From the NCBI GenBank assembly GCA_937929805.1, contig CALFUT010000048.1, positions 1 to 64,000 of the forward strand: a stretch of 64,000 nt of DNA, in the 5' to 3' direction. The stretch's first letter is position 1. Every line of letters starts with the position of its first letter. Below are positions 17,768-26,419 of this stretch, piece after piece. Position numbers and translations under genes: made by a program. Source of the DNA: an uncultured Pirellulaceae bacterium. Its GTDB lineage: Bacteria > Planctomycetota > Planctomycetia > Pirellulales > Pirellulaceae. The notes under the pieces are model-generated. The model was not told where the DNA came from and made no database searches. It saw only the letters and a program-made list of their open reading frames with translations.

Positions 17768-20281
17768 GTGGCGAAACGCCAAATCGAATTACGCGGAGTT
17801 CGAGTCAACAACTTAAAAGAGGTTGATCTGACGATTCCACATGGCCAGTGGCTTTCCATCTGCGGTGTCAGTGGTAGCGGCAAGTCCAGCCTGGCGATCG
17901 ATACGCTCTTCGCCGAAGGTCAGCGGCGGTACCTTGAAAGTCTCTCGCCCGGCCAGCGGCAATTTATTGAACAACTTGATCGTCCCGACGCCGATCAGAT
18001 CATCGAAATTCCGCCTGCCATTGCGCTAAGGGTTCCGCGAGGCATTCCCGCTAAGGAATCAACCGTCGGTTCGGCAACCGATCTGCTGCCGTACTTGCGT
18101 TTGCTGTTCGCAAAACTGGGCACTGCGATGTGCCCGAACTGTCAGACGGAGATCATTCCAAACCACCCGGAATCGGTGACTCGATGGTGCCGCGACTTGT
18201 CGGCGGGAACGCGTTACCTGATCACGTTTTCACCGGCGGATGACGGATCAAGTTTGCCCGAGAAACTTCTCAATGCGACCAGAGCCGGCTTCTCACGAGT
18301 GATCATCGCGGACAAAACGTTCAACCTGAGCGACGCGGATTTTAAACTGCCCGCTTCTTTGAGGGACGACGAACCGATTCGAATCGTGGTGGACCGACTG
18401 ACGGCCGATACGGATCCCGCCCGGATTCGAGATTCGGTCGTGACGGCGTTTCAGCACTCGGGCGGAGTTTGCGACGCATTGGTTTTGACGGAGGACGATC
18501 CAACGGAATCCGTGGATGGGAAATCGTTCCGGCTTCATCGATTCACTCGGCATCCGACGTGCAGCGCTTGCGGGTTCGAATCGGTTTTACCCCAAACCAA
18601 GTTGTTTGATTCGCGCCGGGCGATTGGGCAATGTCGCTCGTGCGAGGGAACCGGGTTTTTGGATGCCCGCTGCGAAGCTTGCGATGGTTCGGGGCTCAAC
18701 GAAGCTGCGCTGGGATTCCGAATCGCTGAAAAGAACATTTCGGAACTTGTTCGTATGGAAATCGGCCAACTGGACTCGTTCTTTTCAACCGCTGCCGAAA
18801 CTGTTTCATCGTCCGACGCGGTTGCTGGGCCATTATTGCAACAGATCCGCAGTCGTTTGGCTTATTTGAAACAAGTCGGGCTGCACTACCTGACGCTTGA
18901 TCGACCGGCCCGAACACTCAGCAGTGGCGAGCTAAAACGGATCTCGTTGACCTCGATTTTGGGGTCGAATCTTGTCAATTTGCTGTACGTGATGGATGAA
19001 CCGACGTCCGGTTTGCATGTTCATGATCTTCCGCCGGTGATCGATGCAATCCGACGTCTGCACCAGCGAAGCAACACCGTAGTTTTGCTCGATCATCAGC
19101 CGGCGATGATCGAAGCCGCACAGCGGGTCGTTGAAATCGGGCCAAATGCTGGCGATGACGGCGGGCAGGTGGTGTTTGACGGGACGGTCGATGAATTGAT
19201 TGACTCAAAGGATTCGCTGACGGGTGATTTTCTTGCGAAGCGACGTGGCATCGTGTTTGAACCCGAACGCCGAGCGGGGCGCGGACGATTGAAGCTGGTC
19301 GGCGCAAGCGGGCGCAACCTGAAAAATTTGACCGTTGAATTTCCGCTCAATTGTTTGTGCGTCGTTTCCGGAGTCAGCGGCGCGGGGAAAACGTCGTTGG
19401 TGCAGGAGACGCTTTACGGAGCCCTTGCCCAGCGGAAAGGTGGCTCGTTGGATGGCGCCCTGCCCTACGAAGACGTGTTTGGAGATTCTCAGATCGATGA
19501 AGTGGTGTTGATTGATCAGTCACCGATTGGCCGAACGGCTCGAAGTAACCCGGTGACTTACATTGGAGCCTTTGACGATATCCGCCGAGTGTTTGCCGAA
19601 ACAGTTGACGCGAAAACTCGAAATATCAACGTCAGCAAATTCAGTTTTAACGTGGCGGGCGGCCGATGCGATAAGTGCAAGGGCGATGGGCAGCTGACAA
19701 TCGACATGAAATTCATGACCGATGTGCACATCCGCTGCGATCAGTGCGGCGGAACGAGGTATCGTGAAGACGTATTGGCCGTGCGGCATCGGGGGAAGAA
19801 TATCGCTCAGGTGCTGAGCATGACGGTCCGCGAGGCGTTCAGCTTTTTCCGAGGCCAGCCGAAGGTTCAGTACAAACTGAAGGCCTTGATCGATGTGGGC
19901 CTAGAGTACATTCAGCTTGGGCAACCCGCCACGACGTTGTCATCCGGCGAGGCTCAGCGTTTGAAATTGGCTCAGTATTTGTCATCCGCAAAGAGCCAAA
20001 GGGCTCTGTTTTTGATGGACGAACCGACTCTGGGTTTGCACATGAGCGATATTGTGCGGCTGGCGGATTGTTTTTCGACCTTGGTTTCGGTTGGACATTC
20101 TTTGATCGTGGTCGAGCATAACCTTCAGCTGATACAGTATGCTGATTGGCTGATTGATATGGGCCCGGGAGCGTCCGCCGAAGGCGGTCAGGTCGTGGCG
20201 ACTGGAACACCAGAAGATGTGGCAGCAAACGATGCGTCACTGACGGGACGCTATCTGAAAACTCGATTGGAAATTGATTGA
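17768..20281 (+). CDS. UvrA-like ABC ATPase (excinuclease subunit A paralogue)
   Basis: Twin-ABC ATPase of the UvrA family, 837 residues against about 940 for housekeeping UvrA. Walker A motifs are GVSGSGKSSLAID (33) and GVSGAGKTSLVQE (534); Walker B motifs are VMDEPTSGLH and LMDEPTLGLH. Both ABC signatures read TLSSGE instead of the usual LSGGE. Zinc modules remain: CPNC near 118, CSACG...CRSC...CEAC near 263-306, and CDKCKGDG...CDQCGGTRY near 637-666. The start is GTG with an AGGA-type Shine-Dalgarno. The stop overlaps the next gene's TTG start (TTGA). Probably not the main repair UvrA but a paralogue. Confidence 0.88.
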   Translation: MAKRQIELRGVRVNNLKEVDLTIPHGQWLSICGVSGSGKSSLAIDTLFAEGQRRYLESLSPGQRQFIEQLDRPDADQIIEIPPAIALRVPRGIPAKESTVGSATDLLPYLRLLFAKLGTAMCPNCQTEIIPNHPESVTRWCRDLSAGTRYLITFSPADDGSSLPEKLLNATRAGFSRVIIADKTFNLSDADFKLPASLRDDEPIRIVVDRLTADTDPARIRDSVVTAFQHSGGVCDALVLTEDDPTESVDGKSFRLHRFTRHPTCSACGFESVLPQTKLFDSRRAIGQCRSCEGTGFLDARCEACDGSGLNEAALGFRIAEKNISELVRMEIGQLDSFFSTAAETVSSSDAVAGPLLQQIRSRLAYLKQVGLHYLTLDRPARTLSSGELKRISLTSILGSNLVNLLYVMDEPTSGLHVHDLPPVIDAIRRLHQRSNTVVLLDHQPAMIEAAQRVVEIGPNAGDDGGQVVFDGTVDELIDSKDSLTGDFLAKRRGIVFEPERRAGRGRLKLVGASGRNLKNLTVEFPLNCLCVVSGVSGAGKTSLVQETLYGALAQRKGGSLDGALPYEDVFGDSQIDEVVLIDQSPIGRTARSNPVTYIGAFDDIRRVFAETVDAKTRNINVSKFSFNVAGGRCDKCKGDGQLTIDMKFMTDVHIRCDQCGGTRYREDVLAVRHRGKNIAQVLSMTVREAFSFFRGQPKVQYKLKALIDVGLEYIQLGQPATTLSSGEAQRLKLAQYLSSAKSQRALFLMDEPTLGLHMSDIVRLADCFSTLVSVGHSLIVVEHNLQLIQYADWLIDMGPGASAEGGQVVATGTPEDVAANDASLTGRYLKTRLEID

Positions 20282-21309
20282 ACAACGATCGCTACTCACG
20301 ACAGGTCCGCTATCCCGCCATTGGTGACGCAGGTCAGGAAGCGTTAGGTCAATCAACCGCGTTGATCGTCGGTTGCGGGGCGCTGGGTTCGGTGATCGCG
20401 AACACTCTCGCGCGGGCGGGCGTTGGTACGCTCAGAATTGTGGATCGAGACTTTTTGGAAACAAGCAACCTGCAACGGCAGATGTTGTACGACGAGGCGG
20501 ATGTCGAGTCCAATCTTCCCAAGGCAATCGTCGCGGCCGAAAAGTTGCGGCGGATCAATTCTTCGATCGTGGTCGAGCCTCACGTTGTGGATGTGGATGC
20601 CGCCAACATCGAAGCTTTGAGCAAGGGCGTGGATGTCATTCTGGATGCCACGGATAACTTTGAAATTCGATTTCTTATTAACGACGTGGCGGTCAAGCAT
20701 TCGATTCCGTGGATTTATGGTGGGTGCCTTGGGGCGGACGGCCAGACGATGACGATTCTGCCCAACACTTCCGCGTGTTTGCGTTGTTTGATGCTGGAGG
20801 GGCCGCCGTTGCCCGGGACGATGCCGACCTGTGATTCCGCCGGAATTCTGGCTTCGATCATCAATGTGATCGGTTCGATTCAGGCCAACGAAGCGATGAA
20901 AATTCTCTCTGGCAACAAGCAATCGATCAGCAAAAGTTTGACGATCGTCGAGCTATGGCAGAACCAGTTTCGGCAGATGGATGTTTCCAAGTTGCGCGAT
21001 CAAGTTGATTGTCCCACTTGCAAAGGACGTCAATTCGATTGGCTTGATGGGCGGCAAGGAAGTCACTCGGCAGTGTTGTGTGGTCGCAACGCGGTTCAAC
21101 TGAGCCCGCCGGAGCGACAGCCTTTGGATCTTGAGAAACTAGCGTCTAGTTTGGAGTCCGTCGGTCAGGTGACTCGAAACCGATTCTTGATGAAGTTGGC
21201 CGTCGACGATTTTGAGCTCACATTGTTTCCCGATGGGCGAGCGATCATCAACGGCACCGAAGATGTCGCGGTCGCGCGGAAGTTGTACGCTCAGTACGTT
21301 GGCAATTGA
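20278..21309 (+). CDS. ThiF/MoeB/HesA-family adenylyltransferase
   Basis: E1-like enzyme that adenylates the C-terminal GG of a ubiquitin-like sulfur carrier (ThiS/MoaD type); cytosolic. RYSRQVRYPAIGDAGQEAL opens the family fold; IVGCGALGSVIANTLARAG is the ATP loop near residue 31; ATDNFEIRFLINDVA near 122 is diagnostic. The catalytic-type Cys lies in GTMPTCDSAGIL near 185, and a zinc site is formed by CLRC and CPTC. The C-terminal about 90 residues are not rhodanese but a short unassigned domain. The start is TTG, overlapping the upstream stop by four bases. No ThiS/MoaD gene is adjacent. Confidence 0.92.
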   Translation: MNNDRYSRQVRYPAIGDAGQEALGQSTALIVGCGALGSVIANTLARAGVGTLRIVDRDFLETSNLQRQMLYDEADVESNLPKAIVAAEKLRRINSSIVVEPHVVDVDAANIEALSKGVDVILDATDNFEIRFLINDVAVKHSIPWIYGGCLGADGQTMTILPNTSACLRCLMLEGPPLPGTMPTCDSAGILASIINVIGSIQANEAMKILSGNKQSISKSLTIVELWQNQFRQMDVSKLRDQVDCPTCKGRQFDWLDGRQGSHSAVLCGRNAVQLSPPERQPLDLEKLASSLESVGQVTRNRFLMKLAVDDFELTLFPDGRAIINGTEDVAVARKLYAQYVGN

Positions 21310-21373
21310 GACCGAATGGTCTTGGCCACGCCTAGCTGGCCAGCACTTCTTTAGCTGAATGCAGCTGATGTTT

Positions 21374-21512
21374 TGGCGGGGAAGGCTCCGTCTGTCTCCC
21401 GTTGGATGGCAAAGCTATTTGGTCCGCACGGCTCGGGCGGTGCCTCGCCCTCCCGACGACAACCCCCGCTCAAAACGACGGTGAAGTTGGAAAAGTGGCG
21501 CCGTCCAACTAG
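21374..21512. repeat. GC-rich dispersed repeat, copy 3
   Basis: GGGGAAGGCTCCGTCTGTCTC, then GGCTCGGGCGGTGCCTCGC and the tail GTGGCGCCGTCCAACTAG, as in copy 1. It sits between two convergent genes. Confidence 0.75.
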
Positions 21513-21521
21513 CCGTTGCCA

Positions 21522-21926
21522 TTACAGAGAACACAGTTCGATCAAGTAGCCGTCTGGATCGCGGACGAAGACCTGTGTGGCTCCGTCTGGCCGTTGCTTC
21601 GGACCGTCCACAATTTCAATACCATTTTTCCTAATTACATCGGCCGCGGCGAAGGCGTCGGAAACTTGGAAGGCGAAGTGTAGGCCTCGCGAGGGCTTTT
21701 TCGTGTCGTCGTTTCGTGGACCCGGTTGGCCGGTCAGTTCGTTGGTATTGATTAAGTGCACCATCATGTTACCAACGCCAAACCATAGTCCTTCGAAGTC
21801 AAACGCTGGTCGTTCCATTTCGTTCAAACCAAGCAGTTCGACATAGAATTGACGCGATGCCTCAAGGTCCGCGACGACGATCGTGAAATGATCAAACGAT
21901 TTGGCTTTCAGGTTTGAAGGGCTCAT
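21522..21926 (-). CDS. VOC-family (glyoxalase/bleomycin resistance-like) protein
   Basis: Small metalloenzyme-fold protein of about 134 residues made of paired beta-alpha-beta-beta-beta modules. FDHFTIVVADLEASRQFYVE opens module one with a His ligand, SRGLHFAFQV begins module two with a second His, and VRDPDGYLIEL near the end brings the Glu ligand. The substrate is unknown. The ATG at 21926 is chosen because the in-frame extension to 22061 would run through the neighbouring gene's terminator hairpin. Confidence 0.88.
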   Translation of the reverse strand: MSPSNLKAKSFDHFTIVVADLEASRQFYVELLGLNEMERPAFDFEGLWFGVGNMMVHLINTNELTGQPGPRNDDTKKPSRGLHFAFQVSDAFAAADVIRKNGIEIVDGPKQRPDGATQVFVRDPDGYLIELCSL

Positions 21927-21973
21927 ATTGGCTGTGTTTCGAAGGTTCGTTCGCTGTGAATGATAAGGTTCGA

Positions 21974-22007
21974 TAAAAAAACACCCGAGCAACGGAGGCT
22001 CGGGTGT
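21974..22007 (-). terminator. Terminator of the BBP7-like gene
   Basis: Perfect 10-bp stem ACACCCGAGC / GCTCGGGTGT with a seven-base loop; on the minus strand it is followed by seven T. It separates the porin-like gene from the VOC gene. Confidence 0.9.
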
Positions 22008-22044
22008 GATTGATTGTCTGGTTGTCGTGTTGTTCGCGTTGGCT

Positions 22045-23949
22045 CTATCGGAAGAACTCAAGACCGAACGAGAAACCGGTGAAGGTCATGTCATCGTTGT
22101 CATTTGCACCGGTGCCAGTCGCTCGACCGATTGTTCGCACAACCGTGCCATCAATGTCGGTCGTTGCGCCGGGGAAGTTCTGTGTGACGGTTGCCACGTC
22201 CTCTAGGTGAAGGATGTTGAAACCTGCACGGAACCGGCCACGCGGAGAGATCTGGTAGTGAGCGTGAATGCCGAACTCAATTGAACTGGCAAGCGTTGTG
22301 TTTTCAGCCTCGGTGTCGACAAACGCGTCACCGTCTCGGAACAAGCGAGTGTCAACTTCGTTTAGGTTGGCGTAGACGCCACCCTTTAGGTTGACGGATG
22401 CCGACAACCGGTAGCCAACATCGTAGAACCATTCGCCGCCGATGTGAGGACCAATCAAATGGTTTTGAGCAAGGTTTGTGTAGGTGCCCCGCGTAATCAC
22501 GGACAACGAATCATTGACCGGGGCAACTGCGGTGCTATCCAATTCGTATCGATCATTGGCATAGATGTATCGGATGCCCGCGAAACTCTTGAACACATCC
22601 CAAGCCCAACGGACCCGGTTTACTTCAAAGGTGTGGAAGTAAGTTTCAGCTCTGTGAGACTGTTCGGTTGGTCGGATCAGCGTTGAAGGAGTGCTCGCGT
22701 CGCCTTCGGTAAAGAATCCGAACGGCGTGATGGCAGTTCGTGTTGCGGCAGTGGTTTGGAAAACTTGGTTCAATGGGAAAATGTCACCAGTGAGCGTTTG
22801 ATCGCTTGAGATTTGACCGGTTCCCCAATAGCTGAATTCGCGTCCATTGATCGCGTCAAAACGCTCGCCCAAAGTGACTCGGTAACCGGCGTCTGCATCG
22901 AACCCACCCAGCTGTAGCGTTGGGGTGAAAACAACCTCTCCATCCTGTCGGTCAATGATCATCGCTTCTAGATGACCATAGTAGCGAGCTTCTCCAACTG
23001 AACCGTAAAGACCGGCTCGGCTGGCAATTTCGGACGCGTCGAAACATCCGTTTGGTCCGCAATTGCAACCACCACATGATTCGCAACCAGCAGCCCCACC
23101 GATTCCCGCAGCGGCACCTGTGTCGCAAGTGTTACAAGTTGAAGCGCTGGCGACAGGAGCAGCAACAAGTCCCGGATCGGAAGCAATAGGGGCTTCGGAA
23201 AAAATAGGTCCTTCAGAAATGACGGTTCCCTGAGTCAGCACAGAGTTTGGAGCGATGCCGCTGTCGTATGTACTTGAGGGAGCCAGAATTTGCTGGCTGT
23301 TCGGCGAAATGACTGGAGGAGCCGGGAACGCGGGGCCCGGAGCGATTCCGCTTCCAATCGCGTTTCGAGATCCGCTGCCCTGCGGAGCCGTTGCAACTCG
23401 TGGAGCTTGCGGTGCTGCGATTGGTTGGGCCGCGGCGAAGTACGGCTGAGCTGTCGCGGCGGACGATGCATAAAGTGGCACCCCTGCCGCCGAAAATCCG
23501 CTGGGAATTTGACCTGTTGCTGGAGCAGCCATCGACGCGGCCGCCGGCTGGACACTGGAAGTTGCTGCATCCGCGGTCGTGCCGACCGCCTGCCGCACGG
23601 TGGGTGGGGCAACCTTCTCGTTGGGAACTGAAACTGTGTTTTTCCTGACGTCAGCCGGACCTTCTTTGATCAAGGCCGGGCGGTGTTGGTTGCCCGATTT
23701 GACCGCAGACCGATACTCCGACGCGTTCACCTTCCAAGGCATTGAGCCTCCCGGTTTGACCACAGGAGGCACAAGCGGTGCCAACATGTTCGAACGAGTA
23801 GGCGAATGAACTTGGCTCGAAGTGACGGCGGTTTGTTGAGCGTTTGCGCTGGCCAACCAGTCCGACGGCACCATTGAGGTGGGACCGATCGAAGTTCCGG
23901 TAAACGTGGCCAACAGGGCTGCAACTTTGATGCTGAATTTGTAATTCAT
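22045..23949 (-). CDS. BBP7-like outer-membrane beta-barrel protein
   Basis: 634-residue exported protein. Signal peptide MNYKFSIKVAALLATFTG..., cleaved near ANAQQ. Residues 40-265 are an Ala/Pro/Gln-rich low-complexity linker. A Cys-rich knot (CNTCDTGAAAG, CESCGGCNCGPNGCFD; residues 270-305) precedes the barrel, which opens GYRVTLGERFDAINGREFSY and ends in alternating strands with a terminal Phe-Arg (GFSFGLEFFR), as outer-membrane barrels often do. The pattern fits the planctomycete BBP7 family. The cargo, if any, is unknown. A strong terminator follows; the promoter lies in 23950-24537. Confidence 0.8.
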   Translation of the reverse strand: MNYKFSIKVAALLATFTGTSIGPTSMVPSDWLASANAQQTAVTSSQVHSPTRSNMLAPLVPPVVKPGGSMPWKVNASEYRSAVKSGNQHRPALIKEGPADVRKNTVSVPNEKVAPPTVRQAVGTTADAATSSVQPAAASMAAPATGQIPSGFSAAGVPLYASSAATAQPYFAAAQPIAAPQAPRVATAPQGSGSRNAIGSGIAPGPAFPAPPVISPNSQQILAPSSTYDSGIAPNSVLTQGTVISEGPIFSEAPIASDPGLVAAPVASASTCNTCDTGAAAGIGGAAGCESCGGCNCGPNGCFDASEIASRAGLYGSVGEARYYGHLEAMIIDRQDGEVVFTPTLQLGGFDADAGYRVTLGERFDAINGREFSYWGTGQISSDQTLTGDIFPLNQVFQTTAATRTAITPFGFFTEGDASTPSTLIRPTEQSHRAETYFHTFEVNRVRWAWDVFKSFAGIRYIYANDRYELDSTAVAPVNDSLSVITRGTYTNLAQNHLIGPHIGGEWFYDVGYRLSASVNLKGGVYANLNEVDTRLFRDGDAFVDTEAENTTLASSIEFGIHAHYQISPRGRFRAGFNILHLEDVATVTQNFPGATTDIDGTVVRTIGRATGTGANDNDDMTFTGFSFGLEFFR

Positions 23950-24617
23950 GGGTCAATACAAACGCAATAAGAGACATGTTTCGGCAGAGAACACTCCTGC
24001 CCATTCCCTTCATTCGGCTGGTCAGCGTGGCAACTTTTGCCGATTCTCCCGGTTTTCGCAGATATGCAGCAAGTAACGATATTTCTTGTCTTACCGAATT
24101 TTACTGTTTTGACATCTGTCACTTGAGCAGCAGATTCCACGGGAATGAACATATTAGCGACGTGTCGGGCCTATCCCTTAATGAAGGAATTCGAAGCGGA
24201 TTGCGTAAGTCGAATCGCTAATGCACTTTAATTACGATCGCCAAAGCAAGAAATTTTGGCGGTAGTTCGTTCAATTCCCAGTCTGAGAAGAGACATTCCC
24301 TGAATCTGACGATTTGTGAAAGCAGGAACAGACCGTGAGTGCTGCCGTTGGTGGTTTCTACAGCGACAAACCGTCATAGGCTCGCTTGCTGGAGTTACCG
24401 AGGGTCATAGGTTAAGATTGGGAACGTAACCGATTTCGGCGATCAATCGGTACGATTGGCCGAAAGTTGTTTCAGCCACCGATCAACCATTTTCTTTTGT
24501 TGCGCCGTCAGTTGTAAATTGTTTTGTTTCGACGCAAGTGATTAGAAATTGGCTTCATGCCGCCGTTGCGTATAAGTCACAACATCCGGTCGGCAAGTAC
24601 TTTTCCATTCCATTTGG
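23950..24617. other. Divergent intergenic region
   Basis: Nearly 670 bases between the BBP7-like gene and the first TPR gene. No gene, repeat or RNA was recognised. The in-frame GTG at 24538 would extend the TPR protein but is not favoured. Confidence 0.45.
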
Positions 24618-24652
24618 AACGATTCAGAAGAACGATTCAGAAGAACGATTCA
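24618..24652. repeat. 13-bp tandem repeat in front of a start codon
   Basis: AACGATTCAGAAG twice (24618-24630, 24631-24643), then AACGATTCA (24644-24652), directly followed by AA and the ATG at 24655. The AGAAG units are purine-rich and could serve as ribosome contact. Confidence 0.85.
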
Positions 24653-24654
24653 AA

Positions 24655-26349
24655 ATGCAATTTCTGCAAAATATTTTCGCGGCACCGCTTGACTTGATTC
24701 TAGGGCCAAAGCACTTCATCGAGGACATGTGGTTGGAGTCCGGCCGCAGCCGTGCACTGTTGCTTGGATTCCCGGCTTTTGTCGTTAGCCTAATTGGCGC
24801 TTTGGTGATCGGCATGGCTCAGTTTGCCAAGAACGATATGGAAGCGGGTTATGTTGCAGTGCTGGAGCGGGTTGTCGAGGATAAGGAACGGCTGGAGATC
24901 CAACTGCAAGATGAGGGCCGGATGGCGGAGTTCGCTTCGGTCGATGCTGCATCGGACGAGGATGTGGACCCGCGCACGCAAGCACTTGCTGAACTTCGTG
25001 AAGAAGAAAGCATCTACCTGCAGAAGCTAATCTCGATGAACCCGAAAGAACCGGCGTACCGATTTCGGTTAGCGATGTCGAAGCTGCGGACAGATCCGGA
25101 GCACGGAATTTCAATTCTGAAAAACCTAGCGCCCGAGGACGAGGCTGGGTTCGCCGATGCTCACAAATTCCTTGCGAAGTACTACGCCAGTCTAAGACCC
25201 TCAACGCAGACCGACGCGGTTGCCAACGCGGACCTTGCTTTGACGCACGCGGATTTTAGCTTGAAACGGGACAAGAACGACAATGTTTCGAAGTCGATTA
25301 AGGCACAGCTGTTAATGAAACAGGATCGCCTGAAAGAAGCAAACGAGTTGTTTTCTGAATTGTTTGAGGAGGAGCCGCAATTCTATCGTCAGCTACTCCA
25401 GATCAATGAACGCTTGGAACGAACTGACTTGGATGAGTCAATTGTTGAGCGGGCTTTGATTAGTTACAACGAACGTCTAAGTCGCGGAGATTTGAATGAC
25501 CGGAAATGGGTTGCGACTTGGCTCCAGATGATTGATTGCTATCGTGAACTGGGAGACTTTGAGCGAGCGGCTGAATTGCTGACGGACGAGATTGGAAAAC
25601 TGGCGAATGCTGCGGGTGCGGATCAGCAGCAAGAATCCGCGGACAAGGCTAGGTCTCGCCGAGTGTTCTTGAGGAAACTCCTTTCCGGTGTCTACCTAAA
25701 CTGGGCGGGCAAGATTGCCTCTGCGGATGGTGCGACCAAGGAGGACAAGCTTAACTGCCTTCAACTGGCAACACAGGCTTATCGGCTTAACCAAAACGAT
25801 TCAAATGTACTTCGACTAATTGCTCGGTTGGCAACCGACCGTGATGAAGAAGTTGCAAATGCCGCGAAAGCGATCTACGACCCTTACGAGCATTTCGCGG
25901 CTCCTTCGTTGGTTCTTAACGAACTTGGGGCTTCTGCCATGCAAAAGGGTGACTATGACGGTGCCGTCAAGTTTTTCGAACTCGCGCGAAAAAAAGATCC
26001 AAACAACCCGATGATCTTGAACAATCTGTCGTACAGCTGGCTGCGAAACAATGATCAAGACGCCAACCGCGCGTTACAATTGGTTAATCAGGGTTTACGA
26101 CTGATCGCAGGGAGCTCGCAATGGACAAAGTTTCGACCGAATTTCTTGGATACGAAAGGCACAGCGTTGGTCAAGCTTGGTCGCTACGAAGAAGCAATCG
26201 CCGCGTTTGAAAATGCGTTGACGGCTCGCCCGAATGATGTCGGCTTGCTTCAGCAACTGGTTGAGTGCTACGAGAATGCGGGTCTGGACACAGAAGTTCT
26301 GATCAATCGAATCGAACGCGTGGAAGCATTGAACGCAGAGTCGAATTGA
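24655..26349 (+). CDS. Membrane-anchored TPR protein A
   Basis: About 564 residues. A single transmembrane segment (ALLLGFPAFVVSLIGALVIG, about 33-52) anchors a long periplasmic or cytoplasmic helical domain. TPR units are clear near the end: DYDGAVKFFELARKKDPNNP and RYEEAIAAFENALTARPNDV; earlier ones are degenerate (DRLKEANELFSELFEEEPQ). The start at 24655 is preferred to the GTG at 24538 because the extra 39 residues are encoded partly by a tandem repeat. It is followed 70 bases later by a second TPR protein of the same layout, so the two are probably an operon. Likely a scaffold; no specific partner is known. Confidence 0.85.
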   Translation: MQFLQNIFAAPLDLILGPKHFIEDMWLESGRSRALLLGFPAFVVSLIGALVIGMAQFAKNDMEAGYVAVLERVVEDKERLEIQLQDEGRMAEFASVDAASDEDVDPRTQALAELREEESIYLQKLISMNPKEPAYRFRLAMSKLRTDPEHGISILKNLAPEDEAGFADAHKFLAKYYASLRPSTQTDAVANADLALTHADFSLKRDKNDNVSKSIKAQLLMKQDRLKEANELFSELFEEEPQFYRQLLQINERLERTDLDESIVERALISYNERLSRGDLNDRKWVATWLQMIDCYRELGDFERAAELLTDEIGKLANAAGADQQQESADKARSRRVFLRKLLSGVYLNWAGKIASADGATKEDKLNCLQLATQAYRLNQNDSNVLRLIARLATDRDEEVANAAKAIYDPYEHFAAPSLVLNELGASAMQKGDYDGAVKFFELARKKDPNNPMILNNLSYSWLRNNDQDANRALQLVNQGLRLIAGSSQWTKFRPNFLDTKGTALVKLGRYEEAIAAFENALTARPNDVGLLQQLVECYENAGLDTEVLINRIERVEALNAESN

Positions 26350-26419
26350 AACGGACGCCCGACTTCCCACGCGAAAGCAATTTTTTAAAAGTAATCTGAG
26401 TTTATCCCCCACGAATTCC

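Noticed and set aside
21927-22061. N-terminal extension of the VOC protein
   Set aside because: Would translate through a terminator hairpin; the fold starts after the ATG at 21926.
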